Position numbers and translations under genes: made by a program. A DNA stretch of 64,000 nucleotides, taken from Flavobacteriales bacterium. GTDB lineage: Bacteria > Bacteroidota > Bacteroidia > Flavobacteriales_F > PHOS-HE28. This document shows, one piece after another, positions 54,504-63,582 of the stretch. The notes beneath the pieces were generated by a model. The model searched no databases. It was not told the origin of the DNA and was given only the letters and a program-made list of their open reading frames with translations. Location of the stretch: positions 28,690 to 92,689 of the forward strand of contig JAHDVX010000014.1 of the NCBI GenBank assembly GCA_023382455.1, in the 5' to 3' direction. How positions within the stretch are numbered: the stretch's first letter is position 1; each line of letters opens with the position of its first letter.

Positions 54504-57500
54504 GGTTGCTCAGAATTATGCGCGTGGAATGCACTTCGGTCCCGTGGGCCACCACAAGGGAGTACATGCCATCCGGAAAAGGCAGGTCCAGCGTCATCAG
54601 GCCACCGGTCATCCGTTGGGTGAGCATGAGCTTGCCCTGTCCATCGAAAAGGCGGATGTTCGAGACCTGGTCCCGGTCAGCATCGCGAAGCCTCACGGTC
54701 AACAAACCCATGGTTGGATTGGGGAATACGACCAGGTCATCAGCGCCACTTTCCTCCTCTTCAAAAGCATTGGTTGTGCCGGCCATCAGCATCTTGGGCT
54801 CGAAGCTGTTGCCGGGGCCGTCGCACGGATGGATGAACAGGTGGGAGCTGGGGGCCAGGTGGATGCCGGAAGCGCCCGTTGCGGAAAGACGGAGCTCGCT
54901 ACCGGTGCGGCCGGTGAAATTGAAGAGTTCGATGTCTCCTGCATCGGCCGTTACGGCAAGCTGGTCCGAAGCCTCCTGGAAGGAATTGGAGAGTCCGGAA
55001 GAGGTGGAAGTAGTGAAGTAGAGGTCCGCGTCCAGCGGGCAGGCCAGGGAAGACTCCCAGATGCCGCGCCCGTATGTGGAGGCCCGCAGTCTGTTGGAGG
55101 CATAGTTCACTTCCAGGTCCGTGACAATACAGGCCGGTAGGTTGTCCTTGAAGCATGCCCAGCCTGTGTTCTGCGGATCGGCGATGTCATCCGCATCATA
55201 GAGTTTCCGGTTCGTGTAGAACACGCCCACGTCCGTGCCCACGTACAAGCCGTCGTTCGACCCCTGTTCATGGACGATCACATTGATCGGCAGGGGCGTC
55301 AAGCCTTTGGAATAGTCCGTCCAGGTGGCTCCGCCGTCAGAGGAGTAATATACCCGGCTTGACCCGTTGTATGGTTCAGCCAGATTCCCGTAGTTGCCTA
55401 TATCCCCGAACGAGACCCAGACGCGGTCACCATTGTTCGGGTCCACCACGATGCCGCTGATGGCATACCAATTCACGGGAAGGTCGTGGGTGATATCCGA
55501 CCATGTTGCCCCCCCGTTCACCGTCACCCAAAGTTTGTGCTTTATCAGATTGCCCGGGTTCCATGTTTGGCCTTCGAAACCGAAATAAATCACATTGTGA
55601 TCGGATGGCGCAACGGCAAAAGCACTGGCCCCCGAACCCCTGGGCACATCCTGTGCGGTGAAATCGGAGAGTGGCGACCAAGAGTTGTTGAGCGCGTCGA
55701 ACCGGAACAGGTCATGGAAGCCAATGTATAGGTGATTACAGTGGTCTATTTGTATCGGGGAAGCCAGAACATTCCAGACATCCGGAGAATAGGGTGAACC
55801 ATTCAATGCATTGTCAGGGTTAGCGGGATTACCCCATTCGGGATGCTGAATGGACCCGGTCCATGACGCTCCGCCTGTTTGAGATGTATTCAAGTATACA
55901 TGGCTGCTGGTAGGTCTGAATTTTCCACCCCAATAAATTTGTTCAACGATACCATAATCAGGATTACTATGGTCAATTACGGAATTATAGGCATCTCCGA
56001 TAATTTTATTGGTCCAAGTATTAGAATTATACGAAGCAACGCCATTATCTTGTGCGCCCGCAATAATTCTTTCCGGCACTTCCTCAGAACCGGCCAGTCC
56101 ATAGAATTGGCCCACTGCCAAACCGCTGCCATTGGCGTTTTTCCAATTAACCACCGTGCCATCTGGCGAAACTGCGGTAGTGGAATACAGAACACCGCCA
56201 TCGGTGCCGGCAAGCAGGATATCATTCAAGCCATCGGCGCTGGCTTGGAACAATTGCAACGCTCGAATATCTGCATGTGTAGAAGTACCATTGTATGTGC
56301 CATTGTAGTATGATACTGCACCCAAGTGCTCGCCGCCATCAACGGACTTGTAAATCACACGCCCTGATCCATCTCCGAGATACATGATGTCCGGATTGGC
56401 AGGGGAAACTACGAACCATGGCCCATAATTATTGGAAACTACATCCAGACTCCACGAGTTCCCCCCGTCATGGGAAACATCTATTCGATTGTCATTCGAT
56501 GTCTTGTACAGGACATAAATGTCGTTGTTGCACCGCGAAAAATACACGGGGAAACGTATGCCGTTGGTATAGGGATGCGGGGTGGCGCTCAGACCGGTGG
56601 TCAGGTCCGTCCATTGCGCAGCGGAAGAATCCCACCGCCAAAGGAATCCGTCGGGCTTGGTCAGGGAAACGACGAGGCTTGCATTGTCCAACGGGTCCAA
56701 GGCCACGTCATTAATCTCCAGGTCCACATCGTTGACGGCTGCATTCAGTCCGAGCGAAGCCCATGTAGCGCCCGCATCCGTGGTCCTGTACACCTCCTTG
56801 GCCGTGTAGGCATAGATCACGTTGTGGTCGGTCGGCGACATCACCAGCTTCTTCACGGCCGCGATCTCGTTCATGAACGGGTTGAAGCTGAGGCCGGTGA
56901 ACTCCCAAGTGGGCAAGGGGTCGGTGCCGTTGGTGGTCTTCATGACCCCTACACCGTAGGTTATTTCACTCCCGGTGTAGTAGCCGGTGGCGATGTAGAT
57001 GATATCCGAATTGGAGGGGTCGATAAGGATGTCGCCGATGCCCATTCCGGGTAGCCCGGTCTGGTCGGTGATGTTATCCCATTGCGGTACCGGGGCACCG
57101 ATGTCATTGGTGCGCCAGAGCCCGCCGTTCGGGGCGCCGGCATAAGCCACCGAGGGATCGTTCGGGTCGAGCGCCACGGCATTGATCCATCCCATCTCCT
57201 GCCGGGGCAGTTGTACCGGGCCCAACAAGTTCCAGTTCGCCGGGTAGGCGGAAGGGCTCATGCAGGGCGGGGTTTGGACCATGGACTTCATCACCCCCGC
57301 ATAATGCGTGAAACTGCCCGTTTTGGCGCCATCGATGGCATCCCCCATGCGCGGCTCCCAGAACCATTTCCAGCGGGCGAAGAACAGGCCTTGGCTTTCC
57401 CAAGCAGTGTCAGGTGGCAGGGTCTTCAACAGGGAATCCGTCCGGTCTGCTATCGCGTAATAATTGGCCTGTGGATCGGCGACCCTTGTCCGATAATCCA

Positions 57501-57576
57501 ATCGTTCCTGCGCCCAGCAATGCACCGAGGCAAGCAGCAGCCAAGGGAAAAGCACGCAACGCATGGTGGTCATCAT
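54496..57576 (-). CDS. BNR/sialidase-type beta-propeller protein with T9SS sorting domain
   Basis: 1026 residues. The signal peptide ends at SVHCWAQ. Repeated Asp-box-like propeller blades are seen: INAVALDPNDPSVAYAGAPN, GGLWRTNDIGAPVPQWDNIT, KEVYRTTDAGATWASLGLNA and RVYYSSDGGATWTDYSKGL. These occur in VPS10/BNR glycoside-hydrolase-like exoproteins, but no sialidase active-site set was identified. The C-terminal T9SS domain reads LVVFPNPTMGLLTVRLRDAD and ends IILSNHD. The region around 55880-56420 is AT-rich compared with the rest. Four-base and eight-base overlaps link it to its neighbours. Confidence 0.87.
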   Translation of the reverse strand: MMTTMRCVLFPWLLLASVHCWAQERLDYRTRVADPQANYYAIADRTDSLLKTLPPDTAWESQGLFFARWKWFWEPRMGDAIDGAKTGSFTHYAGVMKSMVQTPPCMSPSAYPANWNLLGPVQLPRQEMGWINAVALDPNDPSVAYAGAPNGGLWRTNDIGAPVPQWDNITDQTGLPGMGIGDILIDPSNSDIIYIATGYYTGSEITYGVGVMKTTNGTDPLPTWEFTGLSFNPFMNEIAAVKKLVMSPTDHNVIYAYTAKEVYRTTDAGATWASLGLNAAVNDVDLEINDVALDPLDNASLVVSLTKPDGFLWRWDSSAAQWTDLTTGLSATPHPYTNGIRFPVYFSRCNNDIYVLYKTSNDNRIDVSHDGGNSWSLDVVSNNYGPWFVVSPANPDIMYLGDGSGRVIYKSVDGGEHLGAVSYYNGTYNGTSTHADIRALQLFQASADGLNDILLAGTDGGVLYSTTAVSPDGTVVNWKNANGSGLAVGQFYGLAGSEEVPERIIAGAQDNGVASYNSNTWTNKIIGDAYNSVIDHSNPDYGIVEQIYWGGKFRPTSSHVYLNTSQTGGASWTGSIQHPEWGNPANPDNALNGSPYSPDVWNVLASPIQIDHCNHLYIGFHDLFRFDALNNSWSPLSDFTAQDVPRGSGASAFAVAPSDHNVIYFGFEGQTWNPGNLIKHKLWVTVNGGATWSDITHDLPVNWYAISGIVVDPNNGDRVWVSFGDIGNYGNLAEPYNGSSRVYYSSDGGATWTDYSKGLTPLPINVIVHEQGSNDGLYVGTDVGVFYTNRKLYDADDIADPQNTGWACFKDNLPACIVTDLEVNYASNRLRASTYGRGIWESSLACPLDADLYFTTSTSSGLSNSFQEASDQLAVTADAGDIELFNFTGRTGSELRLSATGASGIHLAPSSHLFIHPCDGPGNSFEPKMLMAGTTNAFEEEESGADDLVVFPNPTMGLLTVRLRDADRDQVSNIRLFDGQGKLMLTQRMTGGLMTLDLPFPDGMYSLVVAHGTEVHSTRIILSNHD

Positions 57577-58562
57577 TCTTTGACCAGTTTTTCAGACCGG
57601 ACCAATACGCCGTTCCGGAATACAAGTGCGATGTACAGGCCTTTCCCCAACGTGGAGATGTCAATGGTGGACTTCCCTTGGAATAGGCGGCTTCGATATA
57701 CCGCTTTTCCCGCAACATCACAGATCAACAAGTCCAATGGGGAGTGGTCGAAATGGCCCACCAGCTTCACCATGCCGGTGGTGGGGTTTGGTTGCAATGT
57801 AATGGGCCCTCCGGCGGGTCCCATGCCCTCAAGCACACCGGTCTCCAGTTCACCACAGGTCAACAGGGATGGGGCGCACGGCGCCGTGTATAGCACTGAA
57901 TCCTCGACAGTGACACAATGGAGCTGGATGCCAGCTGAGGCAGGTGCAGGGATATAGCAAGCAGTAAGGCCTGCAGTGGATCCCAAACCCTCAATGATTG
58001 AAAATGGGTTACATGGATCGGCGAAGAAATTGATCCTTTTTCGGTACGAGCTTCCCACCAAGATAGAATCGATGGATTGGACCGTAAACACGAAGCTTCC
58101 ACACATATCCGTATTGCCAGCCAATCCATTCAGCGTATCGCCCGGTTCCAGCGTGAAATCGTAGAGCAGGGTATCCGTATCCGAACCAGGGATCCGCCAA
58201 TAAACCTTTCTTGCCGCCGTGTCTTCCCTAAGGTATCCTTCTCCAAGGTCTTCAGGGACCTGGCAGGTACAACCTCCTCCATAGTCAACACTGACGGATT
58301 GGCCGATGATCTTGTACGTGGCCCCATCGATCACCGTGTCGCCAGCCATGTAATACTGCACATACCGGTAGGTGCCGCAGTTCCAATCTGAACACCAGGC
58401 CATCATCCCCCACACCGCATTGCTATCCGGTAAGGGGTGGTAGACATTAACTTGGGCTTTGGTCTGAGGGCACAAGAACAGTACGGCAGCAAACAGCATC
58501 TTGGCTCTGCATAAGACAATGATGGAATTGGGGAGAACCCAGGGGTAAAACCAATTTTTCAT
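57573..58562 (-). CDS. T9SS type A sorted protein, 'PDSNAVWGM' family, copy 1
   Basis: 329 residues from ATG 58560-58562; the signal peptide ends near CPQTKAQ. Mature start VYHPLPDSNAVWGMMAWC, then YKIIGQSVSVDYGGGCTC, LLYDFTLEPGDTLNGLAG, FSIIEGLGSTAGLTAC and CGELETGVLEGM. It is homologous throughout to the gene at 53478 but has more normal base composition. The C terminus (ITLQPNPTTGMVKLVGHFDH ... VRSEKLVKE) is a canonical T9SS domain. It lies six bases after the SprB-repeat gene and overlaps the next gene by four bases. Role unknown; surface or secreted. Confidence 0.86.
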   Translation of the reverse strand: MKNWFYPWVLPNSIIVLCRAKMLFAAVLFLCPQTKAQVNVYHPLPDSNAVWGMMAWCSDWNCGTYRYVQYYMAGDTVIDGATYKIIGQSVSVDYGGGCTCQVPEDLGEGYLREDTAARKVYWRIPGSDTDTLLYDFTLEPGDTLNGLAGNTDMCGSFVFTVQSIDSILVGSSYRKRINFFADPCNPFSIIEGLGSTAGLTACYIPAPASAGIQLHCVTVEDSVLYTAPCAPSLLTCGELETGVLEGMGPAGGPITLQPNPTTGMVKLVGHFDHSPLDLLICDVAGKAVYRSRLFQGKSTIDISTLGKGLYIALVFRNGVLVRSEKLVKE

Positions 58563-58568
58563 GGCGTT

Positions 58569-59936
58569 TTATCGCTTGGACGTTTCAACCACCCGCATGC
58601 GCTGTTCCAGTGCCCTGAATTTCTCCTCCAACTGCAGGATGTACAGCGCCTGTTCCTCCACCACCTTCACCAAGCGGGCCTGCATGTCTCCCAGTTCCAC
58701 GCCCTGCTTGGCCTCCAGTTCAGCGGCGGCAGGGATGCCCGGCAAGTGATTGTTGGTTTTCAGAAACTCGCGTAACTCATCCAGAGGGAGTAGGGCATAG
58801 TTGGGCTGGAACACATAGTCCGGCCAGGTGCCCAGCTTCACCAGTACATCGCGGCATGCGATGCCGTTTTCCACGTAGAGGCGATAGTCGCCCACCACAC
58901 CCCAAGGCGGCGTGGTGCCAATGCCCACCTTGCCATCCTTGGTGATCCTCAGGCGTTCCACCCCATTGGTGTAAATGGGAAGGTTGTCGTTGCTCAAGGT
59001 GCCCAGAATGGGCCGTGGCTCCTCGGGGCAAAGCTGTGTAAAGTCGTTGCCCTTGGTCAGCCAGTAGGGTCTTGCGCTGAGGAAAAAGCACTTATCCACG
59101 GGGAGCGTGCCGCCAGCCCCGTCTCCGATCTTCAAAGTACCGTCCCAATCCCTATAGAGCGGGCCGAAGGTGGTATCGGCACCAAAGAGTCCGATGGTGC
59201 CATTCCCCTTCAGCCTCAAACGCTCCTGCCCGTTGCTCTTGAACACCACGTCCTTGTTGTCCGGCGTGCCGATATACTGTGGCCCTGGCGTGGTGCCGGC
59301 GTTGCCGCTCATACTCCAGTCACTGCGGTCCGGGCCGCGCAGATAGATTGTGGTGCTGGCGCCTTCGCAGCCGTTGGCATCAGCCACGGTGATCTTGTAG
59401 TCCTTCGGGCCGAGGTTGTAGCGCACGTCGCCGGTGGGGCCATCGCTCCAGCTTACCGTGAAGGGGGCCGCACCGCCCATGACCATCACCGAGGCATTGC
59501 CGTTGTTGCATTCATAGCAACTGATGTTGTAGCCGTTGGGGTATTCGTACACATCCACGTCCAACTTCATGGGCAGCGGCTGCTCCAGGGTGGCTTCCAC
59601 GGTTACCAGCTGGCCACTTTGGTCAAACACCTCCGCCCGGTAATAGCCTGCGGCCAGTTCATGTATGCTGGACGTGCCCGCACCGGTGCTCCATTTGATG
59701 GAGTAAGGGGCTTCACCGCCGCTAACGGCCAGGCTGATCCAACCGTCCTTCATGCCGAAGCAACTGACCTGGTACCCGTTGTAGTTGCTCGTTTGCATGC
59801 TGACGTGCAACGAGTCTGGCGCAGCGGCGAGCAGGGCGCAGCAGGCCAGCGCCACGGCGGACAGGAAGCACAGGAGGCGTGGCCGACCGTGGCGGGCAGA
59901 AGGTATCTGCACGTTCACATTATTCAGCGGATGCAT
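58569..59936 (-). CDS. SprB-repeat surface protein with coiled-coil C terminus
   Basis: 455 residues from ATG 59934-59936 (MHPLNNVNVQIPSARHGRPR), followed by one hydrophobic segment (LCFLSAVALACCALLAAA) that acts as signal or anchor. Two SprB-type Ig repeats follow: GGEAPYSIKWSTGAGTSSIH and GGAAPFTVSWSDGPTGDVRY, each ending in a GTY/DYKITVADANGC-like strand. The middle resembles a phage-tail-like stalk (VFKSNGQERLRLKGNGTIGL, GVERLRITKDGKVGIGTTPP). The end is a Bacteroidota-typical LKTNNHLPGIPAAAELEAKQ plus coiled coil. It has no T9SS tail. First gene of the cluster B operon and divergent from the XRE gene. Confidence 0.82.
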   Translation of the reverse strand: MHPLNNVNVQIPSARHGRPRLLCFLSAVALACCALLAAAPDSLHVSMQTSNYNGYQVSCFGMKDGWISLAVSGGEAPYSIKWSTGAGTSSIHELAAGYYRAEVFDQSGQLVTVEATLEQPLPMKLDVDVYEYPNGYNISCYECNNGNASVMVMGGAAPFTVSWSDGPTGDVRYNLGPKDYKITVADANGCEGASTTIYLRGPDRSDWSMSGNAGTTPGPQYIGTPDNKDVVFKSNGQERLRLKGNGTIGLFGADTTFGPLYRDWDGTLKIGDGAGGTLPVDKCFFLSARPYWLTKGNDFTQLCPEEPRPILGTLSNDNLPIYTNGVERLRITKDGKVGIGTTPPWGVVGDYRLYVENGIACRDVLVKLGTWPDYVFQPNYALLPLDELREFLKTNNHLPGIPAAAELEAKQGVELGDMQARLVKVVEEQALYILQLEEKFRALEQRMRVVETSKR

Positions 59937-60056
59937 GGGGGGGGCTGAAAAAGTTCCATGGTGGAAAATGGTTTGGGATGGTGCTTCATAGCGAGAATCC
60001 GGCTGTAAAGGGAAGTGTCGGGTCGGAACATTCCTATCCGCTTTTTGCAAGCCGCC

Positions 60057-60071
60057 ATGCAATGTTTGCAT
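60057..60071. promoter_or_regulatory. Perfect palindrome upstream of the cluster B XRE gene (candidate operator)
   Basis: ATGCAA (60057-60062) pairs with TTGCAT (60066-60071) around TGT. It sits 23 bases before the XRE ATG and 120 bases from the divergent surface-protein start. XRE proteins bind such short dyads as dimers; the assignment is inferred. Confidence 0.4.
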
Positions 60072-60094
60072 ATCTTGGGGCAGGGGTCTTCATC

Positions 60095-60478
60095 ATGTTG
60101 CACGCCAGAATTAAGCAACTCCGCATAGATCGGGGAATGAGCGAGGCTGCCATGGCGTTTGAGCTGGGGCTGTCGCAGAGCACCTATAGCCGCCTGGAGG
60201 GAGGCCACACGCGCATGGACATGGACCGGCTGTTGTCCATTGCCCGAGTCCCGAACGTGCAGGCCTGGGAGTTGTTGGTGCCGGAGCAATGGGGCCAAGG
60301 GGAGCAAGAAGAAGATGATCTGATGCGATCACTTATCGGCCAGGCTGCGGGCCGCGTGCCGGAGGCTGTGCTGCTGCGCATTGTACACCTGCACGCGGAC
60401 CAGCAGGCGGAGGTGCGGCAAGTGCATGCCCGCCATGCCCGGGCAGCTCGGCGGATACTCAAGTTACTCGGGTGGTGA
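60095..60478 (+). CDS. Small XRE-family HTH regulator (cluster B)
   Basis: 127 residues from ATG 60095 (MLHARIKQLRIDRGMSEAAM); the longer in-frame reading has no domain similarity. Residues 1-60 form a Cro/C1-type helix-turn-helix (AFELGLSQSTYSRLEGGHTR, MDMDRLLSIARV). A helical, arginine-rich C terminus follows (VRQVHARHARAARRILKLLG). It is transcribed divergently from the five-gene surface operon. The layout matches cluster A (XRE at 24124), although the two proteins are only distantly related outside the HTH. Control of the operon is inferred. Confidence 0.86.
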   Translation: MLHARIKQLRIDRGMSEAAMAFELGLSQSTYSRLEGGHTRMDMDRLLSIARVPNVQAWELLVPEQWGQGEQEEDDLMRSLIGQAAGRVPEAVLLRIVHLHADQQAEVRQVHARHARAARRILKLLGW

Positions 60479-60515
60479 ACTTCCGGGGGGGGCCCTGAAC
60501 CAGGTCCCGGTACCC

Positions 60516-62048
60516 CTATCCAAACCGGATCGCTTTCGCCGGTGCGATGCGCGATACGTACATGCTGGGCACCACCAGCGCCAGTACGCACACCGCCAGT
60601 ACCCCGATGTTCAGGGCGGCGATCGGCCAGAAGGACAGGTCCACGGGCACCACGTTCACGTAATAGCTTTCGATGGGCAGGCGCACCAGCCCGAATTGCT
60701 TTTGCACCAAGGCCAGGCCAACGCCGAGCACGTCGCCCAGCAGAATGCCGATGCCCATGATGTAGGCCGCATCGATGAGGAAGATGCGGCGGATGGTGCG
60801 GTTGCCCGTCCCCAGGGCCTTCAGCACGCCGATCATGTTGGTACGCTCCAGGATGATGATCAGCAGCGCCGAGGTCATGTTGATGATGGCCACGATCACC
60901 ATCAGCAGGATCACCACCACCACATTGGTGTCCAACAGCTCCAACCAGGAGAAGATCTCCGGGAATTTCTGCCGGGCCGTAACGGTGTGGAGCCCGGCAC
61001 CCAAGTGATCGCGGTAGATCAAGTCGTCCATGGCCAGCAGCTGGCGGTGGTCGTCGATGTTCACTTCAAAGCCGCCGCAATAGTCCTTGTAGCTGCCCCC
61101 ACTGCCACCCCGCGCCAGCTCTACGCCGGTGACGCCCGGGCAGGTGGCCGCCGCCCCCTCCCCGGAGGGCTTGATGGTGACCCAGGCCGTATCCGGCAGG
61201 GTGCCTCCGTTGTCGCTCACCACCAGGGTCAGCGTGGTGTCCCTCCATGCGCAGATCGCGTGGGGGCCTTTGCCTTGGAGGCCGGTGCCCGGCCAGCGGA
61301 ACACGTAGCGGCCATCGCCGCCGAAGGCCAGTCCCTCGATCCGAAGGCCGCCATGCGCACTGTCATCCTCCACACGTATCTCCGCCTGCAGGCCCCATTG
61401 TGCGAACCGCTGGATGTGGGCGATGTCCAGGTAGACCAATTGATGGTCCACTTTCTCCAGCCCCGTTTCATAGATGCCGCAGATGCGGTACTTCCGGGGG
61501 CGGATGTCCTCCCGGCCTTTGATCAGGTAGATGGTGAGCTCATCACCGGTCTGCCGCTGCAGCCGCCTGGCCAGCCAGTGGCTGATCAGCACTTGGGAGC
61601 GCACGCTGTCCCCGATGGTGGGCACCGTGCCCGCCACCAGGTGGCGCCGCAGGAATTCCCAGTCATGGTCCGCACCCACGCCCTTGACCACCACACCTTG
61701 GATGTCGTCCGGGGTTTCCACGATGCCCGGCTGCTGCGCGAACACTTGGATATGGGCGATGCCAGGCACCGTGTCCAGCCAGGGGTAGAACGGTTGCGCA
61801 ATCCGGACCCGTTCAGATGCCCGGCCGTCCGCCTGGGCCAGCGGGACGATCTCGATCGGCGAGCCCGCGCCTGTTACTTTGGCCCGGACTTCGCTTTGGA
61901 AGCCCGTACTGATCCCCACGGTGAGGATCATGACCGCCATGCCGACCACGATACCGAGCACCGCAATGAGCACAATGGGCCGCGAAAGCCGATCCTGGCG
62001 GTCCTTGTCGCTGAGGATCCGCCGCGCGATGAAGTGTGCGAAGCCCAT
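60516..62048 (-). CDS. LolC/LolE-type ABC transporter permease (FtsX family)
   Basis: 510 residues from ATG 62046-62048 (MGFAHFIARRILSDKDRQDR). The first transmembrane helix is IVLIAVLGIVVGMAVMILTV; three more are at the C terminus (VVVVILLMVIVAIINMTSAL, IMGIGILLGDVLGVGLALV and IAALNIGVLAVCVLALVV). The large periplasmic MacB-type domain lies between. EEL-like coupling region: LIIILERTNMIGVLKALGTG. Family members extract lipoproteins or move other lipophilic substrates with an ATPase that is not in the window. The Met start shares bases with the divergent NamZ-like gene. Confidence 0.87.
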   Translation of the reverse strand: MGFAHFIARRILSDKDRQDRLSRPIVLIAVLGIVVGMAVMILTVGISTGFQSEVRAKVTGAGSPIEIVPLAQADGRASERVRIAQPFYPWLDTVPGIAHIQVFAQQPGIVETPDDIQGVVVKGVGADHDWEFLRRHLVAGTVPTIGDSVRSQVLISHWLARRLQRQTGDELTIYLIKGREDIRPRKYRICGIYETGLEKVDHQLVYLDIAHIQRFAQWGLQAEIRVEDDSAHGGLRIEGLAFGGDGRYVFRWPGTGLQGKGPHAICAWRDTTLTLVVSDNGGTLPDTAWVTIKPSGEGAAATCPGVTGVELARGGSGGSYKDYCGGFEVNIDDHRQLLAMDDLIYRDHLGAGLHTVTARQKFPEIFSWLELLDTNVVVVILLMVIVAIINMTSALLIIILERTNMIGVLKALGTGNRTIRRIFLIDAAYIMGIGILLGDVLGVGLALVQKQFGLVRLPIESYYVNVVPVDLSFWPIAALNIGVLAVCVLALVVPSMYVSRIAPAKAIRFG

Positions 62049-63258
62049 GGGGGTCGCGGCGAAGATAGCCGCCCTGCTGGCCTTGACCGGTTGCATGAAG
62101 CCCATGGCCGCCCAACAGGCGGGGACTGCACCCGTGCCCGTGGAGGCGTACGCCAATGAACGGATCCTCACCGGTGCCGCGCGCACGGACCGGTACCTGC
62201 CCTTGTTGAAGGGCAAGCGTGTGGCCGTGGTCACCAACCAGACCGGAATGATCGGCCGTACTCACCTGGTGGATTCGCTCCTGGCCTTGAAGGTGGATGT
62301 GGTGAAAGTCTTCACGCCGGAGCATGGCTTCCGAGGCGAGGCCGATGCCGGGGAGCAGGTGAAGGACGAACGCGACCGGAAGACCGGCCTGCCCTTGGTC
62401 TCCCTCTACGGCAGGAACAAGAAACCAAGCCCGGCCCAACTGGCGGACGTTGATCTGCTGCTCTTCGACATCCAGGATGTGGGCGTGCGCTTCTACACCT
62501 ACACCAGCACCTTGCACTACGTGATGGAGGCCGCCGCCGAGCTGGGCAAACCCGTGGTCGTGCTGGACCGGCCCGACCCCAACGGCTTCTATGTGGACGG
62601 GCCGGTGCTCGATACCGCGTACAGGTCGTTCGTGGGCATGCATCCCGTGCCCTTGGTGCATGGCATGACCATCGGGGAGTATGCCCGCATGGTGAACGGG
62701 GAGGGGTGGCTGAAAGGGGGCGTCCGCTGCAACCTCACCGTGGTGCCCTGCTCGGGCTACGACCATCGGGCCTACTATCAACTTCCCGTAAGGCCGTCGC
62801 CCAACCTGCCGAACATGGCCGCCGTGTACCTCTATCCGGCATTGGGCCTGTTTGAAGGCACCATCGTCAGCGTGGGGCGTGGCACCGATCTTCCTTTCCA
62901 ATGCATCGGATATCCGGGTTGCACACTGGGGGAATACACGTTCACACCGCGCCCGATGCCCGGTGCAAAGGATCCGCCCTACCTCGGCCAAACTTGCACC
63001 GGCCTGGACCTTTCCTCATTCGGCGAAGTGTACAGCAGGGCTGAGCCCCGCCTGAACCTCGAATGGCTCATCGGCATGTACCAGGCTGCACCGGACAAGG
63101 GGCGGTTTTTCAATAACTTCTTCGATAAGCTCGCTGGCGGCCCCGCCTTGCGCGAGGCCATCATCGCCGGCAAGACCGAAGCGGAGATCCAGCGCTCCTG
63201 GCAGCCCGCCCTGGAGGCCTTTAGGGAAAAACGCAAGGCCTACTTGCTTTATCCATAA
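62047..63258 (+). CDS. DUF1343 / NamZ-like exo-beta-N-acetylmuramidase lipoprotein
   Basis: 403 residues from ATG 62047; ATG 62029 is possible and would overlap the divergent gene more. The signal MGVAAKIAALLALTGC carries a lipobox. Family motifs: VAVVTNQTGMIGRTHLVDSL, VVKVFTPEHGFRGEADAGEQ, LLLFDIQDVGVRFYTYTSTL and VSVGRGTDLPFQCIGYPG. DUF1343 enzymes remove N-acetylmuramic acid from peptidoglycan ends during cell-wall recycling, so a periplasmic role is expected. Its start codon overlaps that of the LolC/E-type permease by two bases on the opposite strand. The gene ends before a repeat-rich region. Confidence 0.88.
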   Translation: MGVAAKIAALLALTGCMKPMAAQQAGTAPVPVEAYANERILTGAARTDRYLPLLKGKRVAVVTNQTGMIGRTHLVDSLLALKVDVVKVFTPEHGFRGEADAGEQVKDERDRKTGLPLVSLYGRNKKPSPAQLADVDLLLFDIQDVGVRFYTYTSTLHYVMEAAAELGKPVVVLDRPDPNGFYVDGPVLDTAYRSFVGMHPVPLVHGMTIGEYARMVNGEGWLKGGVRCNLTVVPCSGYDHRAYYQLPVRPSPNLPNMAAVYLYPALGLFEGTIVSVGRGTDLPFQCIGYPGCTLGEYTFTPRPMPGAKDPPYLGQTCTGLDLSSFGEVYSRAEPRLNLEWLIGMYQAAPDKGRFFNNFFDKLAGGPALREAIIAGKTEAEIQRSWQPALEAFREKRKAYLLYP

Positions 63259-63462
63259 TTGCGAAGGCGACAGGCAGGGTGACCTGCATACCGTGCCACC
63301 GCCGTTGAGTTACCTTCGGTCAGCAAGTGGTCCGAGCCGGGCAGGTCTTCAAATTAGGCTAAGGCAGCGGATCAGCGTCTCGACGTGTCCATTGAACACG
63401 GACCATGATAAGCACCAGCCACCAACCACGCTTGCAACGGTTGCTGTGCAAGCTCTTTTTCC

Positions 63463-63497
63463 CTTGCGCAGGGTCTCCTGCAAGGGACCCTGCGCAA
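63463..63497. repeat. 12-bp hairpin in the repeat region
   Basis: TTGCGCAGGGTC (63463-63474) pairs exactly with GACCCTGCGCAA (63486-63497) around an 11-base loop. No T-run follows. Confidence 0.7.
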
Positions 63498-63537
63498 CAC
63501 CGGATCCAATGATGACAGCCACTTGCCGGAGACCGCA

Positions 63538-63582
63538 GGGTCCCGCGGAGAAGCGCTGGAATCTTCGGCCGGCGGAGACCCT
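63538..63582 (+). repeat. 45-bp direct repeat, copy 1
   Basis: Begins GGGTCCCGCGGAGAAG and ends GGCGGAGACCCT. It matches copy 2 at 63913-63957 at 44 of 45 positions; the difference is C versus G in the word CGGCSGGCGG. Confidence 0.85.

Noticed and set aside
60381..62159. Plus-strand ORF of 592 codons opposite the LolC/E-type permease
   Set aside because: Antisense shadow; the minus-strand frame has clear transmembrane and family motifs.
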